From Taibaiella lutea (GTDB lineage: Bacteria; Bacteroidota; Bacteroidia; Chitinophagales; Chitinophagaceae): a stretch of DNA of 64,000 nucleotides. Each line of letters begins with the position of its first letter. The first letter of the stretch is position 1. Location of the stretch: positions 557,688-621,687 of the forward strand of contig NZ_VWSH01000003.1 in assembly GCF_008629695.1 (NCBI RefSeq), in the 5' to 3' direction. Shown one piece after another: positions 40,501 to 48,359 of this stretch. Made by a program: the position numbers and the translations under genes. The notes under the pieces were generated by a model. The model worked only from the letters and a program-made list of their open reading frames with translations. It ran no database searches and was not told the DNA's origin.

Positions 40501-42097
40501 CCTGTGTAATGTTTCCGCCACCAATAGAATAGATGTTTTTCATCATCAAATTCCAGATAGGTAATCTTGGTAATGCAGAAACACTTTTCAGCATTTTCAG
40601 GTACAGCACTTTGCCGCTGGAAGAATCGGGTGAAACTAATTCGGGAAGATCACCAACTGTATAAATTTGCCCGTTTACGGTATATTGATAGGCCACACCG
40701 ATGATATCATCGGCATTTACTTGCGTATTCAACGAAATGTAACCTAATTGCGGCTGAAAGGAATATTCCGAGCTATTCAACTTACGCATGGTTGCAACCG
40801 TATAATCCCTTCCCTGTGTGGAATCAAGACCGATGGAAACCAATGCTGCTCTGGTTTGTGGGCCCTGTTGCCTTAATGCCGGATTTTGATCGAGTAAAGT
40901 CCACAACCGGTTAACCTTATTGTCCGGATACCCTCTCGGATTGGAAGCAGGATCAGCCAAAGAGGCCTGGTAGGGCGTTTTCTCACCAAGATCAGTGAAG
41001 TTAATTGTATTTCTGACATTGGTTGTAGCGCCTGTCCTGTTGGTAACCCAAACGTCCACGCGGGTAATAACTATCTGTGAATTGATTACCGGATAATTTA
41101 AAAGGGCATTATCATAAGTATTATAGAAATATTGACCTAACAGGAAGTTACGGTTTTCTTCATAATCATCTGCCTTTATATTAAATGTCTGCGTTTGAGC
41201 GCCTCCCTGCAGATTAATGGTTTTACGCTGCGACTTTTGTTGGGAAAGTACGCCGGTCACAAATAATTTTCCGAATTGCAATTGGGTTTTCAAACCGAAT
41301 AATGCAAGCGGGCCGGTAAGCAAATTGCTTTTCAAGGGAAAGCTTACTGTTCCTGCTTCTATCTTTTTTATGATATCATCTTCTTTACCTGTGTATTCCA
41401 GTTTCTGAAGATTTTGTTCGCCGAAAGAAGGTTGTGTGTTATTACTGATATTCAGTTTGAGCTTGTCACCTATTTGTGCCAGCAGGTTTACATTCATCTG
41501 CATGTCAAAATCGAAGATACCATACTTCTGCGCCCTTTGGGTCAGGTTGGGATTCTTCATATTTTGCCAGTTACCACCAAAAGTCAGATCGAGGTTACCC
41601 TGTGGTTTTACACTGATTTTATTGGATCCGAAAAGGCGGTCAAAAACACCATCTCTGGTCATTTCAGGCAATACCGGCTTTTGGTTGAACATACTCAACG
41701 CTTCCAGTCTTTGCTTCCAGTAGCCGGTTTCATCTTCCTGAGACTTCAGTTTCATGTACTCATCAGGCGTAAGATAGGTCGGGTTTTTTATGTCTTTTCC
41801 GCCAACGCGTTCATGCAAAATATATTTGTCTTCATCCGGATCGTACTCTATCGTTTTTTCAACATTTGCAGGATCCTGCAGATTGATAGCAGGCTGATTA
41901 GATGTAGAAGGTTCTATTTGTTCATTTTGCTCAATAGGAAAATGTAATTCCGGAGTATCCGTTGGGGGAGGTGGCGGTGGCGGATCAAAATAAGGATCAT
42001 AGAAACCACGGGCAGTAAATACCTGAGCCAATGTTATTATGGTAATAACAAAGGCCAGAAGTTTATAGCCAAAATGTGTATGCTGCTTATTTGCCAA
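34592..42097 (-). CDS. sprA: Type IX secretion outer-membrane translocon SprA (Sov)
   Basis: SprA is the giant 36-strand outer-membrane barrel that carries type IX cargo to the cell surface and in flavobacteria is needed for gliding. The 2501 residues are typical. There is an N-terminal export signal (about 10-30), then a Pro-run (FDPPPPPPP, about 37-45) and long repeats of beta-strands rich in Tyr/Asn/Asp. A Gly/Ser then Lys/Glu/Arg-rich insertion lies at about 1905-1980 (EQRRQRKEEEERRREQ). ruvA lies directly upstream on the same strand, an arrangement I know from Flavobacterium. A TATTTTTG -7 box at 42149-42156 (complement) could drive sprA separately. Two cargo proteins are encoded at 20.3 and 60.1 kb. 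Confidence 0.96.
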   Translation of the reverse strand: MANKQHTHFGYKLLAFVITIITLAQVFTARGFYDPYFDPPPPPPPTDTPELHFPIEQNEQIEPSTSNQPAINLQDPANVEKTIEYDPDEDKYILHERVGGKDIKNPTYLTPDEYMKLKSQEDETGYWKQRLEALSMFNQKPVLPEMTRDGVFDRLFGSNKISVKPQGNLDLTFGGNWQNMKNPNLTQRAQKYGIFDFDMQMNVNLLAQIGDKLKLNISNNTQPSFGEQNLQKLEYTGKEDDIIKKIEAGTVSFPLKSNLLTGPLALFGLKTQLQFGKLFVTGVLSQQKSQRKTINLQGGAQTQTFNIKADDYEENRNFLLGQYFYNTYDNALLNYPVINSQIVITRVDVWVTNRTGATTNVRNTINFTDLGEKTPYQASLADPASNPRGYPDNKVNRLWTLLDQNPALRQQGPQTRAALVSIGLDSTQGRDYTVATMRKLNSSEYSFQPQLGYISLNTQVNADDIIGVAYQYTVNGQIYTVGDLPELVSPDSSSGKVLYLKMLKSVSALPRLPIWNLMMKNIYSIGGGNITQDGFRMNVMYQDPGGGEKRYLPEGPKEGVPLLTLMNLDRLNAQRDPSPDGVFDYVENITVNSQYGKIIFPTLQPFGKDLKPALGGDDILERRYLYQILYDSTKTIARQFQQNNRFVLEGNYKGAAGGSQVNLGGYNIPQGSVTVTAGGQRLSENVDYQVDYSNGSVKILNQGILASGIPISISYEDNATFGLVQQNFWGTRFDYYANDKLTLGGTIMRLTERPFTQIVNYGEDPIKNTVMGLDANYQSEFPWLTKKLDLLPIYSTSAPSLISLRGEVAGIFPGHQRFIDYLDPEGSVSIDNFEGANSSIDLRFPYSSWTLSSTPSMFPESSHNTDLTSNNNRAKIAWYTLEPTLIDKSSAPTNIKADTGYQDYWRLVQQKDVFPQKTYVAGQGGLQTFDIGYYPKTRGPYNFNSSPGEFDINGNFTNPITKWGGIQRSLDNNSSDFEAQNVEYITFWMLDPFIYKNSNSGDLYINLGNVSEDVLKDSRISFENGIPSPKDFSKLDETQWGYVPRLQQQVTRSFDNDPAVRGIQDVGYDELDNTEEKKKFGAFLTAMSNIPGITAAAMQKLNDDPASDDFHHFRGTDYDSLTGQGLAFQRYINFNNPHGNSPVTDLNTQYTTSGSTIPESEDINRDNALNETEAYYQYKVHLAPSTDPRMSVGSNFIVDKKVSSVKLDNGRIQDETWYQFKIPISEYEKTVGGISDFRSIRFVRLFLNGFNDTTIVRFAQLQLDRNYWRQYKYSLMSPGENIPQEDLNTTSFALTAVSLEQNSQRSPIPYVLPPGVARQLAPANTGQSLAQDEQSLSLQVCGLKDGDTRAVFKEMTLDMRQYKRLRMFIHAESQPNQSPLRDGDLQAIIRIGSDFISNYYEYRIPLTVTNPLSTTPELVWPAANNFDLEMATLTNLKLQRDGQNYPSYLPYTATDAAGNTLVVVGHPNFGEVKDIMLGVSNPKKTLQTPTDDGMRKCTEVWFDELRLVDPDESPAYAASGQADIQLADLGSVHVGANMHTDGYGNIDQKVDQRFRDNYYAYDANTNLNFGKLMPRTFGLQLPVFAGYSRTVSNPKYDPYDKDVLFTDKMDGAQSAAQRDSIRKAGQDFTSVTSFNLANIRYLGNPEKQPATIMPWSLRNFDGSYSYNRAFKRSPLLEKDELVEQRLGLGYNYSIKTKFIEPFKKIIKSKSKWYQPIKDFNFNLLPSSFSFRSDLHRVVDETQVRNIDGGPYAIPSTFYKNFTWSRDYNLRWELAKSLSLNYTANNQSRIDEPYGKIDSKEKRDTLLRNLSHFGRNTFFTQSLSATYTLPTTKIPFLDWTRATASYGSTYSYTAASLLAYSQGNTIANTQNKQINGELNFTQLYNKNRFLKAINAPPEPLKKSGGAFNAGDKSSKSVSKGGLDIAGGGGNIKSNQDGSSEDAPPLSPKEQRRQRKEEEERRREQNKLPPRPKRKEVDKSRIPGADTMASRQLDSIYHSLKHANKIAFKKELKAWRAKRRATVPYISDGVRFGGRLVTMLKRVTFSYAETGGTILPGFMDSTQFLGVNSRSSDGWYDFAFGGQPDRLWFERQAQLQRISRDSLFNGQIQQTYSQNYNIAATLEPIPNLRVDLTWNKTFSKNYSETYKYNSDPAVNDYEHYSPYSMGTYSITYIGLGTMFRSSNANELSSTYLEFLNNGPTVSKRLGNINPYTAGAPDPNDPNYSKGYTKYSQDVLIPAFLAAYTGGDASTIPLMKNDNSDLRSNPFGSYFPLPNWKLTYNGLTKLPFFSEYLTNFTINHSYIGTLSMNSFLSSFYYQDLLGVGFPSFIDSTSNNFVPFFQVPNVTITENLGPLLGFDAAFKNGLNLRISYNKQRMVSLSLIDYQVSETKSSELIVGGGARVKGLVLPFAVFGVRKLKNDLNINFSVGYRNDLTTNSYLAQNTIIPTRGQKVISISPTVDYIVNDNLQLRFFYDRRQSIPALSSSYPITTTRAGVTLRFLFAPQ

Positions 42098-42210
42098 TGC
42101 TCTCTTCTAAAATTCTCTTATTTGATATAAAAATGCCATTATAAAAGGCAAAAATAAAGGTATTCATCTCTAATGAAATCGATATGTATTTCAGCTAAGA
42201 GATTAGTACC

Positions 42211-42810
42211 TTATAAATTTTTCAAGGCTGTCTTAATTAAATCCTCAACGCTACCGACACCGGTTCCTGTAAGAGCATTTGCTTTTTTAATCGCAGATTC
42301 TGCCATTGCTTTGCTGATACCAAGACCTAACAATGCATTTAACGCGTCAGATTCCATAGTATTGTGTGGCAAGTTATTAAATTCTGGGCTAACAGCATCG
42401 GGCAACTTACCTTTTAATTCAAGAATAATGCGTTGGGCTGTCTTTCCTCCCACACCTTTCACTTTTTCCAATGCCTTACTATCTCCATTTGCCACAATCC
42501 TGCTGAGGTCCTGAGATGTTAAAGAAGACAGGATAAGCCTTGATGTTCCTGAACCGACGCCTGATATGGAAAGTAATTTTCTGAATGTTTCGCGCTCTGC
42601 TTCTGTGGCAAAACCATACAGCACCCAGCCATCTTCTCTTACCTGCAAGTGCGTATAGAGCAGACAGCTTTCCTTACCTGAAATAAGTTCATAAGTATTT
42701 AATGTGATTTGTATATCGTAACCGACACCGGCGACATCCAGATATGTGTGAGTGGGTGTAAGACCAACCAATTTTCCTTCTAAGTAACCAAACATATTTT
42801 TAATGGCCAA
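42211..42810 (-). CDS. ruvA: Holliday junction branch-migration protein RuvA
   Basis: RuvA binds four-way junctions as a tetramer and directs the RuvB motor. The 199-residue protein has the N-terminal OB domain (MFGYLEGKLVGLTPTHTYLDVAGVGYDIQI), the two helix-hairpin-helix motifs (LLSISGVGSGTSRLIL about 72-87; VKGVGGKTAQRIILELKGK about 107-125), and the C-terminal RuvB-contacting domain III (EALNALLGLG type, about 155-199). ruvB is not in the window. A TATATTTG -7 box lies at 42863-42870 on the complement, beside the terminator of the upstream gene. Confidence 0.96.
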   Translation of the reverse strand: MAIKNMFGYLEGKLVGLTPTHTYLDVAGVGYDIQITLNTYELISGKESCLLYTHLQVREDGWVLYGFATEAERETFRKLLSISGVGSGTSRLILSSLTSQDLSRIVANGDSKALEKVKGVGGKTAQRIILELKGKLPDAVSPEFNNLPHNTMESDALNALLGLGISKAMAESAIKKANALTGTGVGSVEDLIKTALKNL

Positions 42811-42876
42811 CAGAACCCGAATGATTCTGTATTTATAATAATGGTTTATTTTTCGAACAAAGCAAATATATAAATT

Positions 42877-42911
42877 AAAAAAACGCTGTATGAATCTTAC
42901 AGCGTTTTTTT
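42877..42911 (-). terminator. Intrinsic terminator after the PorG-like gene
   Basis: A 14-bp stem (42877-42890 with 42898-42911) with CGCTGTA/TACAGCG core and a 7-nt loop ends in T runs on either strand. It lies about 45 bp after the PorG-like gene stop. Confidence 0.85.
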
Positions 42912-42956
42912 AATTACATTCTATATGGTCAGGAGTAGTAATCTCCTTGTGAATTA

Positions 42957-44024
42957 TTAATAAGTACTCCACCAAGGGCTGTTTCTTTTTTTGATTTTCC
43001 AATAAAACATAATGGAAACCGTAGAATACATATCCTTGTTATCAGGATTACCACGCAAACTGCCTGCTTTATTTTTATTACCTGCAATTATTTCGCTGGA
43101 ACGGTCAGACATTTTATTTGAAAGATCTGCTTTTCCCGGATTGCCAAGGAATGCAACTTGTTGATCCAAAGGATCTATGTAAGCGCCGCTTACATCATCA
43201 AGGTAGTCGGTAAATGTGTAACGTAATTGATATTCCAACCCAAGTCCCAATCCTTTACCTACATCAAATTTGAATCCGATACCGCCAATACCTGCATAAG
43301 AAAACAGGCTGTAACTCTTAGGGAATGTTTTACCGGGTGCATTGAAACCTTCGCCTTCTGTACGCAATGGTTGCAAATCAACCGTTTTACTAACACCCGT
43401 TTCCAGATCTTTTACTGTACCGCGTGGATTGAAGAAGAACCCGCCGAAGCCAACTAAAATATATGGCTGGAAGCGCATTTTGCTCAATTTACCAAACTCC
43501 CAGTTACTAAGTCTTAAAGGAGAAATCTCTACAAGGAAGTTACTTTCCCAGATATTGGTTTTTACATCCAGATTACGAACATATCGTTGGTAATAATCAT
43601 CTGAAATATAAGTTGCCTTTAATGCTTTTTCAGTATTCCACTCATCTGTTGCATATAACGAACCGTAGTTGACTCCCAAACGAAATGAAATGCCCGGAAT
43701 ATAAGTATATCTTACAAACATGCCGCCCATGAAGCGCATGCTTTTGAAGATATCCTTAGTATAAACATTATTGTTGTAATGGTCAATAACTCCCTTGGTA
43801 CCTACATCTCCCCATAAATCTGCCTGACCAATGTTGAAGCCAATTGAAAAACCTCTTTGCTCAATATAAGGAATGTCAGGATTGCCCCAGTCATAATGAT
43901 GTGAGTTTCTCCATTGGTTTTTCTCGTATCTGTTATCTTGCGCACTCGCTTGAATAGCAGTCAGGGTAGTAATACCCGCTGTCATCAAACCGGCAATAAA
44001 AATACTTTGTAATGATTTCCGCAT
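42957..44024 (-). CDS. Outer-membrane beta-barrel protein, DUF6089/PorG-like
   Basis: This 355-residue protein has a signal peptide (1-28, ending IQASAQ). Alternating aromatic/hydrophobic strands are typical of a small barrel: FSIGFNIGQADLWGDVG, FMGGMFVRYTYIPGISFRLGVNYG, and LGLGLEYQLRYTFTDYLDDVSG. The GDxG-type first strand and TDYLDDVSGxY ending resemble DUF6089 proteins, which include PorG, a barrel that works with the type IX secretion ring. Its position one gene from sprA is compatible with that role but not proof. It could instead be a general OmpW-like barrel. Confidence 0.72.
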   Translation of the reverse strand: MRKSLQSIFIAGLMTAGITTLTAIQASAQDNRYEKNQWRNSHHYDWGNPDIPYIEQRGFSIGFNIGQADLWGDVGTKGVIDHYNNNVYTKDIFKSMRFMGGMFVRYTYIPGISFRLGVNYGSLYATDEWNTEKALKATYISDDYYQRYVRNLDVKTNIWESNFLVEISPLRLSNWEFGKLSKMRFQPYILVGFGGFFFNPRGTVKDLETGVSKTVDLQPLRTEGEGFNAPGKTFPKSYSLFSYAGIGGIGFKFDVGKGLGLGLEYQLRYTFTDYLDDVSGAYIDPLDQQVAFLGNPGKADLSNKMSDRSSEIIAGNKNKAGSLRGNPDNKDMYSTVSIMFYWKIKKRNSPWWSTY

Positions 44025-44116
44025 GATGGAACAAAAATTTGAGCGATGAAAATAAAAAAAAACTTATTCCCTTGTATGCTTTTTCTCGTTTTTATTTTGT
44101 TTTAACTGAAAAATAT

Positions 44117-44147
44117 TTGCTGAGGACGGATTAATCTGCCTCAACAA
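44117..44147 (-). terminator. Possible terminator after the TlpA-like gene
   Basis: TTGCTGAGG... at 44117-44132 and ...CCTCAACAA at 44133-44147 form a bulged stem; reading the minus strand it is followed by AATATTTTTC. It is about 140 bp after the redoxin gene stop and the match is imperfect. The rest of 44025-44289 is AT-rich without a recognisable gene. Confidence 0.35.
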
Positions 44148-44289
44148 CTATGGACCCAAGTCATACAATACCGGAGCAAGATAAAAAGATTAATTAAAAA
44201 TTGCAATTTTTTTGCGACGCCGATGGTTACATTTTTTATATACGCTTTCTTTTATCTGAAATATTGCATCCTGCAATCGGGATATTTTT

Positions 44290-45753
44290 CTACAAAAGTC
44301 CTTCGATTAATCGTATTACTTCATCTGTCTGGCTTGGCCTTGGCGTTTTATTGACAACAAATTTTCCGTTTTTATCAATAAGAAAATAAGAAGGGACGCT
44401 TTGAACTTCGTAAAGCCTTGCTATTTCTCCTCCCCAGCCCGGTGTTCTGGTATGCATACCTGCAATATTCAGATTATTAATACCGTTTTTCCAGGCATCT
44501 TCTTTTTCGTCAATAGATACATACAGGAAAACCACATTTTCGTTGTCTTTAAAATGCTCTTTTACTCGTTTTGCGAACGGCATTTCTCCTTTACAGGGGC
44601 CGCACCAGCTTGCCCAAAAATCCATATAAACCACTTTGCCTTTTAAATCAGAAAGTTTCATTTCTTTTCCTTCCAGCGTTTTAAAAGAAAAATCGGCAGC
44701 GGGCTCGCCCGGATAAAATTTCTTTATTTCTTTCAATACATTTTCAAGCTCCGCATTATAACCACTTTTTGGAAAATGCGTTTTAAAACCGGCAGCATAA
44801 GTTTCAAAAGTTTGTAAGGGCCATGTTTTTGATTCTGTTGCAATGATTCTTCCTGCTGCAAAAGAGGCTGTTCCCGAAGGCATATTTTTATATACCAGTT
44901 TTAAGACACTGTCTGTTTGCTGTAATGCTTTGCTTCTCTCTTCTGTGCCGTCAGGGTTCCTGATTACCTGATTGCTGAATCCTTCCGCACTCAATTTATT
45001 ACCGTAAAAAGTCTGCACATAGGTCTGATAAAAAGGAATGCTCAATAACTTATCATCGAATTTTGCAGGAACCTGACGTATAATATCAAATAACGGTTTG
45101 GGAATGTTCTGCAGTTCTGTTGGCTGGTGTAATATCATCTGATGCGTAAGCGGATAATTAAGCATGGCATCATAAACAGAATATTCTAAAAAGGAATGCC
45201 AGAAATCAGTAAAGTCTTTTGGAAACTTATTCTTTTTAGACATCCATGCAATATCATAAATAGCCTGTTCTTTTTGTTTAAGCGAGTCAATACCTTGCTT
45301 ATAATCGGAAGGCTCTCTTTGTCCCATCTGCTGCAAGCTACCGTAGTAAGCCATAATGCCGCCTCTGCTTTTAACGGCAGCAGCAAAGTAATTGGGAATT
45401 TCCATTCCTCTTCCTGTAAAATGAGCTGTAGTATCGAAATGTGCGCCATCGGCAGTCAGCATTAAACTACTTCCTTCTTCGGCAAAGAAATCAAGTCTTA
45501 TATTGTTGTGTACCAATATCAGCCAGTTATATTGCTCTGTTACAGGTATGGTGATTTTAAATGCCCCGCTTGAATCCAATATCAGTTTTTCCTGTTTATT
45601 TTCAGGAACGATCCTGGTATTGCTGGCATTTACGGCAATAATATTATCTGATGCGGGATTCGTTATTTTACCCGAAATCGTAATGCTCTTTTGACAGAAG
45701 GCAGCACCTGCAGTTATAAGACATAACAGCAATGCTGCTATTGATTTAGTCAT
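44290..45753 (-). CDS. TlpA-family thiol-disulfide oxidoreductase with DUF4369-like N-terminus
   Basis: The 487-residue protein has a signal peptide (1-20, ending AAFCQ) and an N-terminal beta-sandwich (about 22-110, ISGKITNPASDNIIAV). A helical middle region follows, then a C-terminal thioredoxin fold (about 345-487) with ADFSFKTLEGKEMKLSDLKGK, the redox motif FWASWCGPCKGEMP (Cys about 383 and 386) and the cis-Pro loop VQSVPSYFLID. It should act in the periplasm as a reductase of exported disulfides. This domain set is common in Bacteroidota. A TAAGTTTG -7 element lies at 45779-45786 on the complement. Confidence 0.9.
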   Translation of the reverse strand: MTKSIAALLLCLITAGAAFCQKSITISGKITNPASDNIIAVNASNTRIVPENKQEKLILDSSGAFKITIPVTEQYNWLILVHNNIRLDFFAEEGSSLMLTADGAHFDTTAHFTGRGMEIPNYFAAAVKSRGGIMAYYGSLQQMGQREPSDYKQGIDSLKQKEQAIYDIAWMSKKNKFPKDFTDFWHSFLEYSVYDAMLNYPLTHQMILHQPTELQNIPKPLFDIIRQVPAKFDDKLLSIPFYQTYVQTFYGNKLSAEGFSNQVIRNPDGTEERSKALQQTDSVLKLVYKNMPSGTASFAAGRIIATESKTWPLQTFETYAAGFKTHFPKSGYNAELENVLKEIKKFYPGEPAADFSFKTLEGKEMKLSDLKGKVVYMDFWASWCGPCKGEMPFAKRVKEHFKDNENVVFLYVSIDEKEDAWKNGINNLNIAGMHTRTPGWGGEIARLYEVQSVPSYFLIDKNGKFVVNKTPRPSQTDEVIRLIEGLL

Positions 45754-45873
45754 TTTATAAGTTTTAAAAATTCTTTTTCAAACTTACGAACATTTTTAAG
45801 GCAAAATTAAAAAGCCGGAAATTAAACCTTCCAGAACGCATACAAACACGTTGGTGATAAGTATAAAAACTAT

Positions 45874-45921
45874 GAAACAGAACCGGCTGTCTTAAAATCT
45901 AAGACAACCGGTTCTGTTTTA
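45874..45921 (-). terminator. Intrinsic terminator after the OmpA-family gene
   Basis: Long arms at 45875-45894 and 45900-45920 (AAACAGAACCGG-CTGTCTTA with TAAGACA-ACCGGTTCTGTTT) pair almost completely. A runs (minus-strand T) border the stem. It is about 25 bp after the gene at 45945-46781. Confidence 0.85.
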
Positions 45922-45944
45922 ATCTTTGTATTAAATAACTCGTA

Positions 45945-46781
45945 TTACTTTGTTTGCGCGCCCTCAATCAATTGCATCAATTCATCCAATTTAGGAGCAA
46001 GGATGATTTCTGTTCTGCGATTTTTGGTACGGCCTTCAGGCGTTGCATTGTCAGCTACAGGTTCGTATTGGCTACGGCCGCTTGCTGTGATGCGCACGGG
46101 GTCAACATTATAAGTTGATGTAAGTAAGCGCACAATAGCGGTTGAACGGGCTACACTCAATGCCCAGTTGTCTTCAAATTTTATTTTGATGGGAATGGAA
46201 TCGGTATGCCCTTCAATATTTACATTGATATCCCTGTTTTCATTTAAAGCCTGTGCCACTTTTTCCAGTGCCATTTTACCATCGCTGTTTACTACAGCGC
46301 TGCCCGAAGGGAATAATAATTTTTCGGAAAGGCTTACATATACTTTACCGTTTTTTGTGAACACAGATAACTGATCGGAAGAGAAATTACCTAAAGCCTG
46401 TGCCATCTTCTGGCGAAGCGCTTCTGTTTGTGCCGATTGCTTGTCAATCATGGATTGCAGCTGCTGCAACCTTGCCTGCTGATCGGCAAGCGCCTGCGCT
46501 TTTGCATCGATTTCTTTCTGGTTTTCGCTAATGGTTTTATCTTTTTGGTCAAGCTGGTCTGCGGCAGATGCATTGGCATCTTCCATTAGCTGCAACCTGC
46601 TTTTGGTATTAGCCAGATCGTCGTTCAATTCATTGATTTTAGTTCTGGCATCGCGTAATGAAGATTGTGATTCATTGAACTTTTTGTTGGAAACACAGGA
46701 ACTTAGCAATATTGCAGAAAAAGCAAAGCCGGTTATTTTCATTAAAGTGGTATTCATATTCATAAATTGATTGATTTTCAA
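45945..46781 (-). CDS. OmpA-family lipoprotein with coiled coil
   Basis: This 278-residue lipoprotein has a signal ending ILLSSC (Cys29 from the longest start). Several ATG codons lie at the front, and translation may begin a few codons later at MNMNTTL. A Gln/Asp-rich coiled coil follows (about 40-135, LNDDLANTKSRLQLMED, QKEIDAKAQALADQQARLQQLQ). The C-terminal OmpA domain (about 155-270) has VNIEGHTDSIPI, NWALSVARSTAIVRLL, ITASGRSQYEP and RTKNRRTEIIL. It is anchored in the outer membrane and spans the periplasm by the coiled coil to bind peptidoglycan. Confidence 0.92.
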   Translation of the reverse strand: MKINQFMNMNTTLMKITGFAFSAILLSSCVSNKKFNESQSSLRDARTKINELNDDLANTKSRLQLMEDANASAADQLDQKDKTISENQKEIDAKAQALADQQARLQQLQSMIDKQSAQTEALRQKMAQALGNFSSDQLSVFTKNGKVYVSLSEKLLFPSGSAVVNSDGKMALEKVAQALNENRDINVNIEGHTDSIPIKIKFEDNWALSVARSTAIVRLLTSTYNVDPVRITASGRSQYEPVADNATPEGRTKNRRTEIILAPKLDELMQLIEGAQTK

Positions 46782-46877
46782 AGAGATTATAAAATTAAGG
46801 TAAGCAAAAGAAACAGCCGAATAAATTAATTAAGCCTGAAACAAATATCTTTACTGCAAAAATTGTCTGCTTCTTTT

Positions 46878-48284
46878 ATGATTCCTGGTTTTAAAAATGA
46901 TTTATCTGTACGAATTACGGTTTTCCTTCTTTTTGTCAGCCTGCTTATCGGGTCTATGTACTATTATAAAGAACGGATGATGTTTTGCGATGCCGCACAT
47001 ATTTTTTTTGATGTAGTCAATAATCATCATTTTCAACTTTCTGCCGTTGGCAGAATAGGGTCATTCATTACTCAAATTTTCCCTCTAACAGCAAGTCTTT
47101 TTCATCTGCCATTTGAAACAGTACTTTTGCTCTACTCTATTAGCTTTAACTTATTTTATCTGACAGTCGCGACTATACTGCTGTTTAAGTTTAAGAACAC
47201 AAAACTGGCCGTTTTGTTTGCATTGTATTTTGTCTTGTTTGTTTCCGATACTTATTTCTGGACCAATAACGAAATTCATCAGGCTATGGGCTGGTGTTTT
47301 TTACTGTTCGGTATCATTCAGAATTACAAACAACACCCAAAGCATCCTTTATTTCATTTTACAATTGTATTAATACTTGCTTTTCTCAGCTTATTTACGC
47401 ATCCATTAATGCTTTTCATTTTTCCGTTTCTGTGGCTGTTTACTGTTCAGGAAAAAGACCTGAATCCCTACAATAAAAGGCAAATACTCTTTTTAAGTCT
47501 TGCTTTTGTTATCATTTTAGGGTTAAAATATTACAGTATGAGCAATAGCGGATACGATGCAGGTAAGATTCATAGTGCAACTCATTTTTCTTTTTTGGAT
47601 TTATGGCATGCATTCAGTTCTCCTATGTCAAAAGCTATATCAGAAAAATTAATCAAAGATTATTTTTTCGTACCTGTTCTGTTTGGCTTAGGTTTGATTG
47701 CCGCTGTTCTTAAAAATAAGTACAAACAAATTGCTTTGGTCCTCCTTTTTGCTGTTCCTTATTACCTTGCGGTATGCCTTACCTACAGCGACTTTCTTAC
47801 TTTTTATATAGAAAGTGAATGGATGCCTTTTTCTATAATTACGGGTATTCTTTTCGTTTATTATTTTGTTCCGATGATTGATGTCAAATGGATAGCAGTT
47901 TCGTTACTTGTTGTATTTGCCGTGCGCATTAATTTCATTGTCTGTTCTGCAAAAAAATTTGAAGCCCGCAATAACTGGATATTTGCCACAGTAGGAAAGA
48001 TGAAGCAAGAAGGAATTATGAAAGGGTATATTTATATGAATGATTCGATTCAACAAATGTTACTCATAAATTGGGGTGGCCCTGTTGAAAGTATGATAGC
48101 ATCCAGATTAATGGGGGAAAGCCCTCAAAGAACTTTTATCGTAGATACCAAAGAAGTGATTGATCAAAGGTTAATTCCGGCAAAAGATACTTTAATAGGC
48201 CCATTTGCGGGAATTAGTTATAAAAATTTAAACGCTCATTATTTTATCATGGATACAGTTCAGCAATACCAACAGGTAAAGTAA
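46878..48284 (+). CDS. GT-C-like multi-pass membrane protein
   Basis: I start this at the ATG at 46878 (MIPGFKNDLSVRI); a TTG 15 bp earlier is possible. The protein has about 468 residues with roughly ten hydrophobic segments and a C-terminal polar domain (about 380-468). After the first membrane helix the loop reads MMFCDAAHIFFDVV, with an acidic residue as in GT-C glycosyltransferases. I do not recognise a family. It is the first gene of the co-oriented block up to 56041, which also holds a GT9 transferase and three similar membrane proteins, so a role in transferring or making lipid-linked sugars is inferred. Confidence 0.6.
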   Translation: MIPGFKNDLSVRITVFLLFVSLLIGSMYYYKERMMFCDAAHIFFDVVNNHHFQLSAVGRIGSFITQIFPLTASLFHLPFETVLLLYSISFNLFYLTVATILLFKFKNTKLAVLFALYFVLFVSDTYFWTNNEIHQAMGWCFLLFGIIQNYKQHPKHPLFHFTIVLILAFLSLFTHPLMLFIFPFLWLFTVQEKDLNPYNKRQILFLSLAFVIILGLKYYSMSNSGYDAGKIHSATHFSFLDLWHAFSSPMSKAISEKLIKDYFFVPVLFGLGLIAAVLKNKYKQIALVLLFAVPYYLAVCLTYSDFLTFYIESEWMPFSIITGILFVYYFVPMIDVKWIAVSLLVVFAVRINFIVCSAKKFEARNNWIFATVGKMKQEGIMKGYIYMNDSIQQMLLINWGGPVESMIASRLMGESPQRTFIVDTKEVIDQRLIPAKDTLIGPFAGISYKNLNAHYFIMDTVQQYQQVK

Positions 48285-48359
48285 TTCAATATTGAAAATC
48301 GAATCTTGGTGTTCCTCTTTTAAAATTTTACTTTTATTCCCTAATATCTGAAAATCACT

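Noticed and set aside
41414-41947. A 177-codon plus-strand frame inside sprA
   Set aside because: It is the reverse-strand shadow of a long, well-supported gene and shows no family features.
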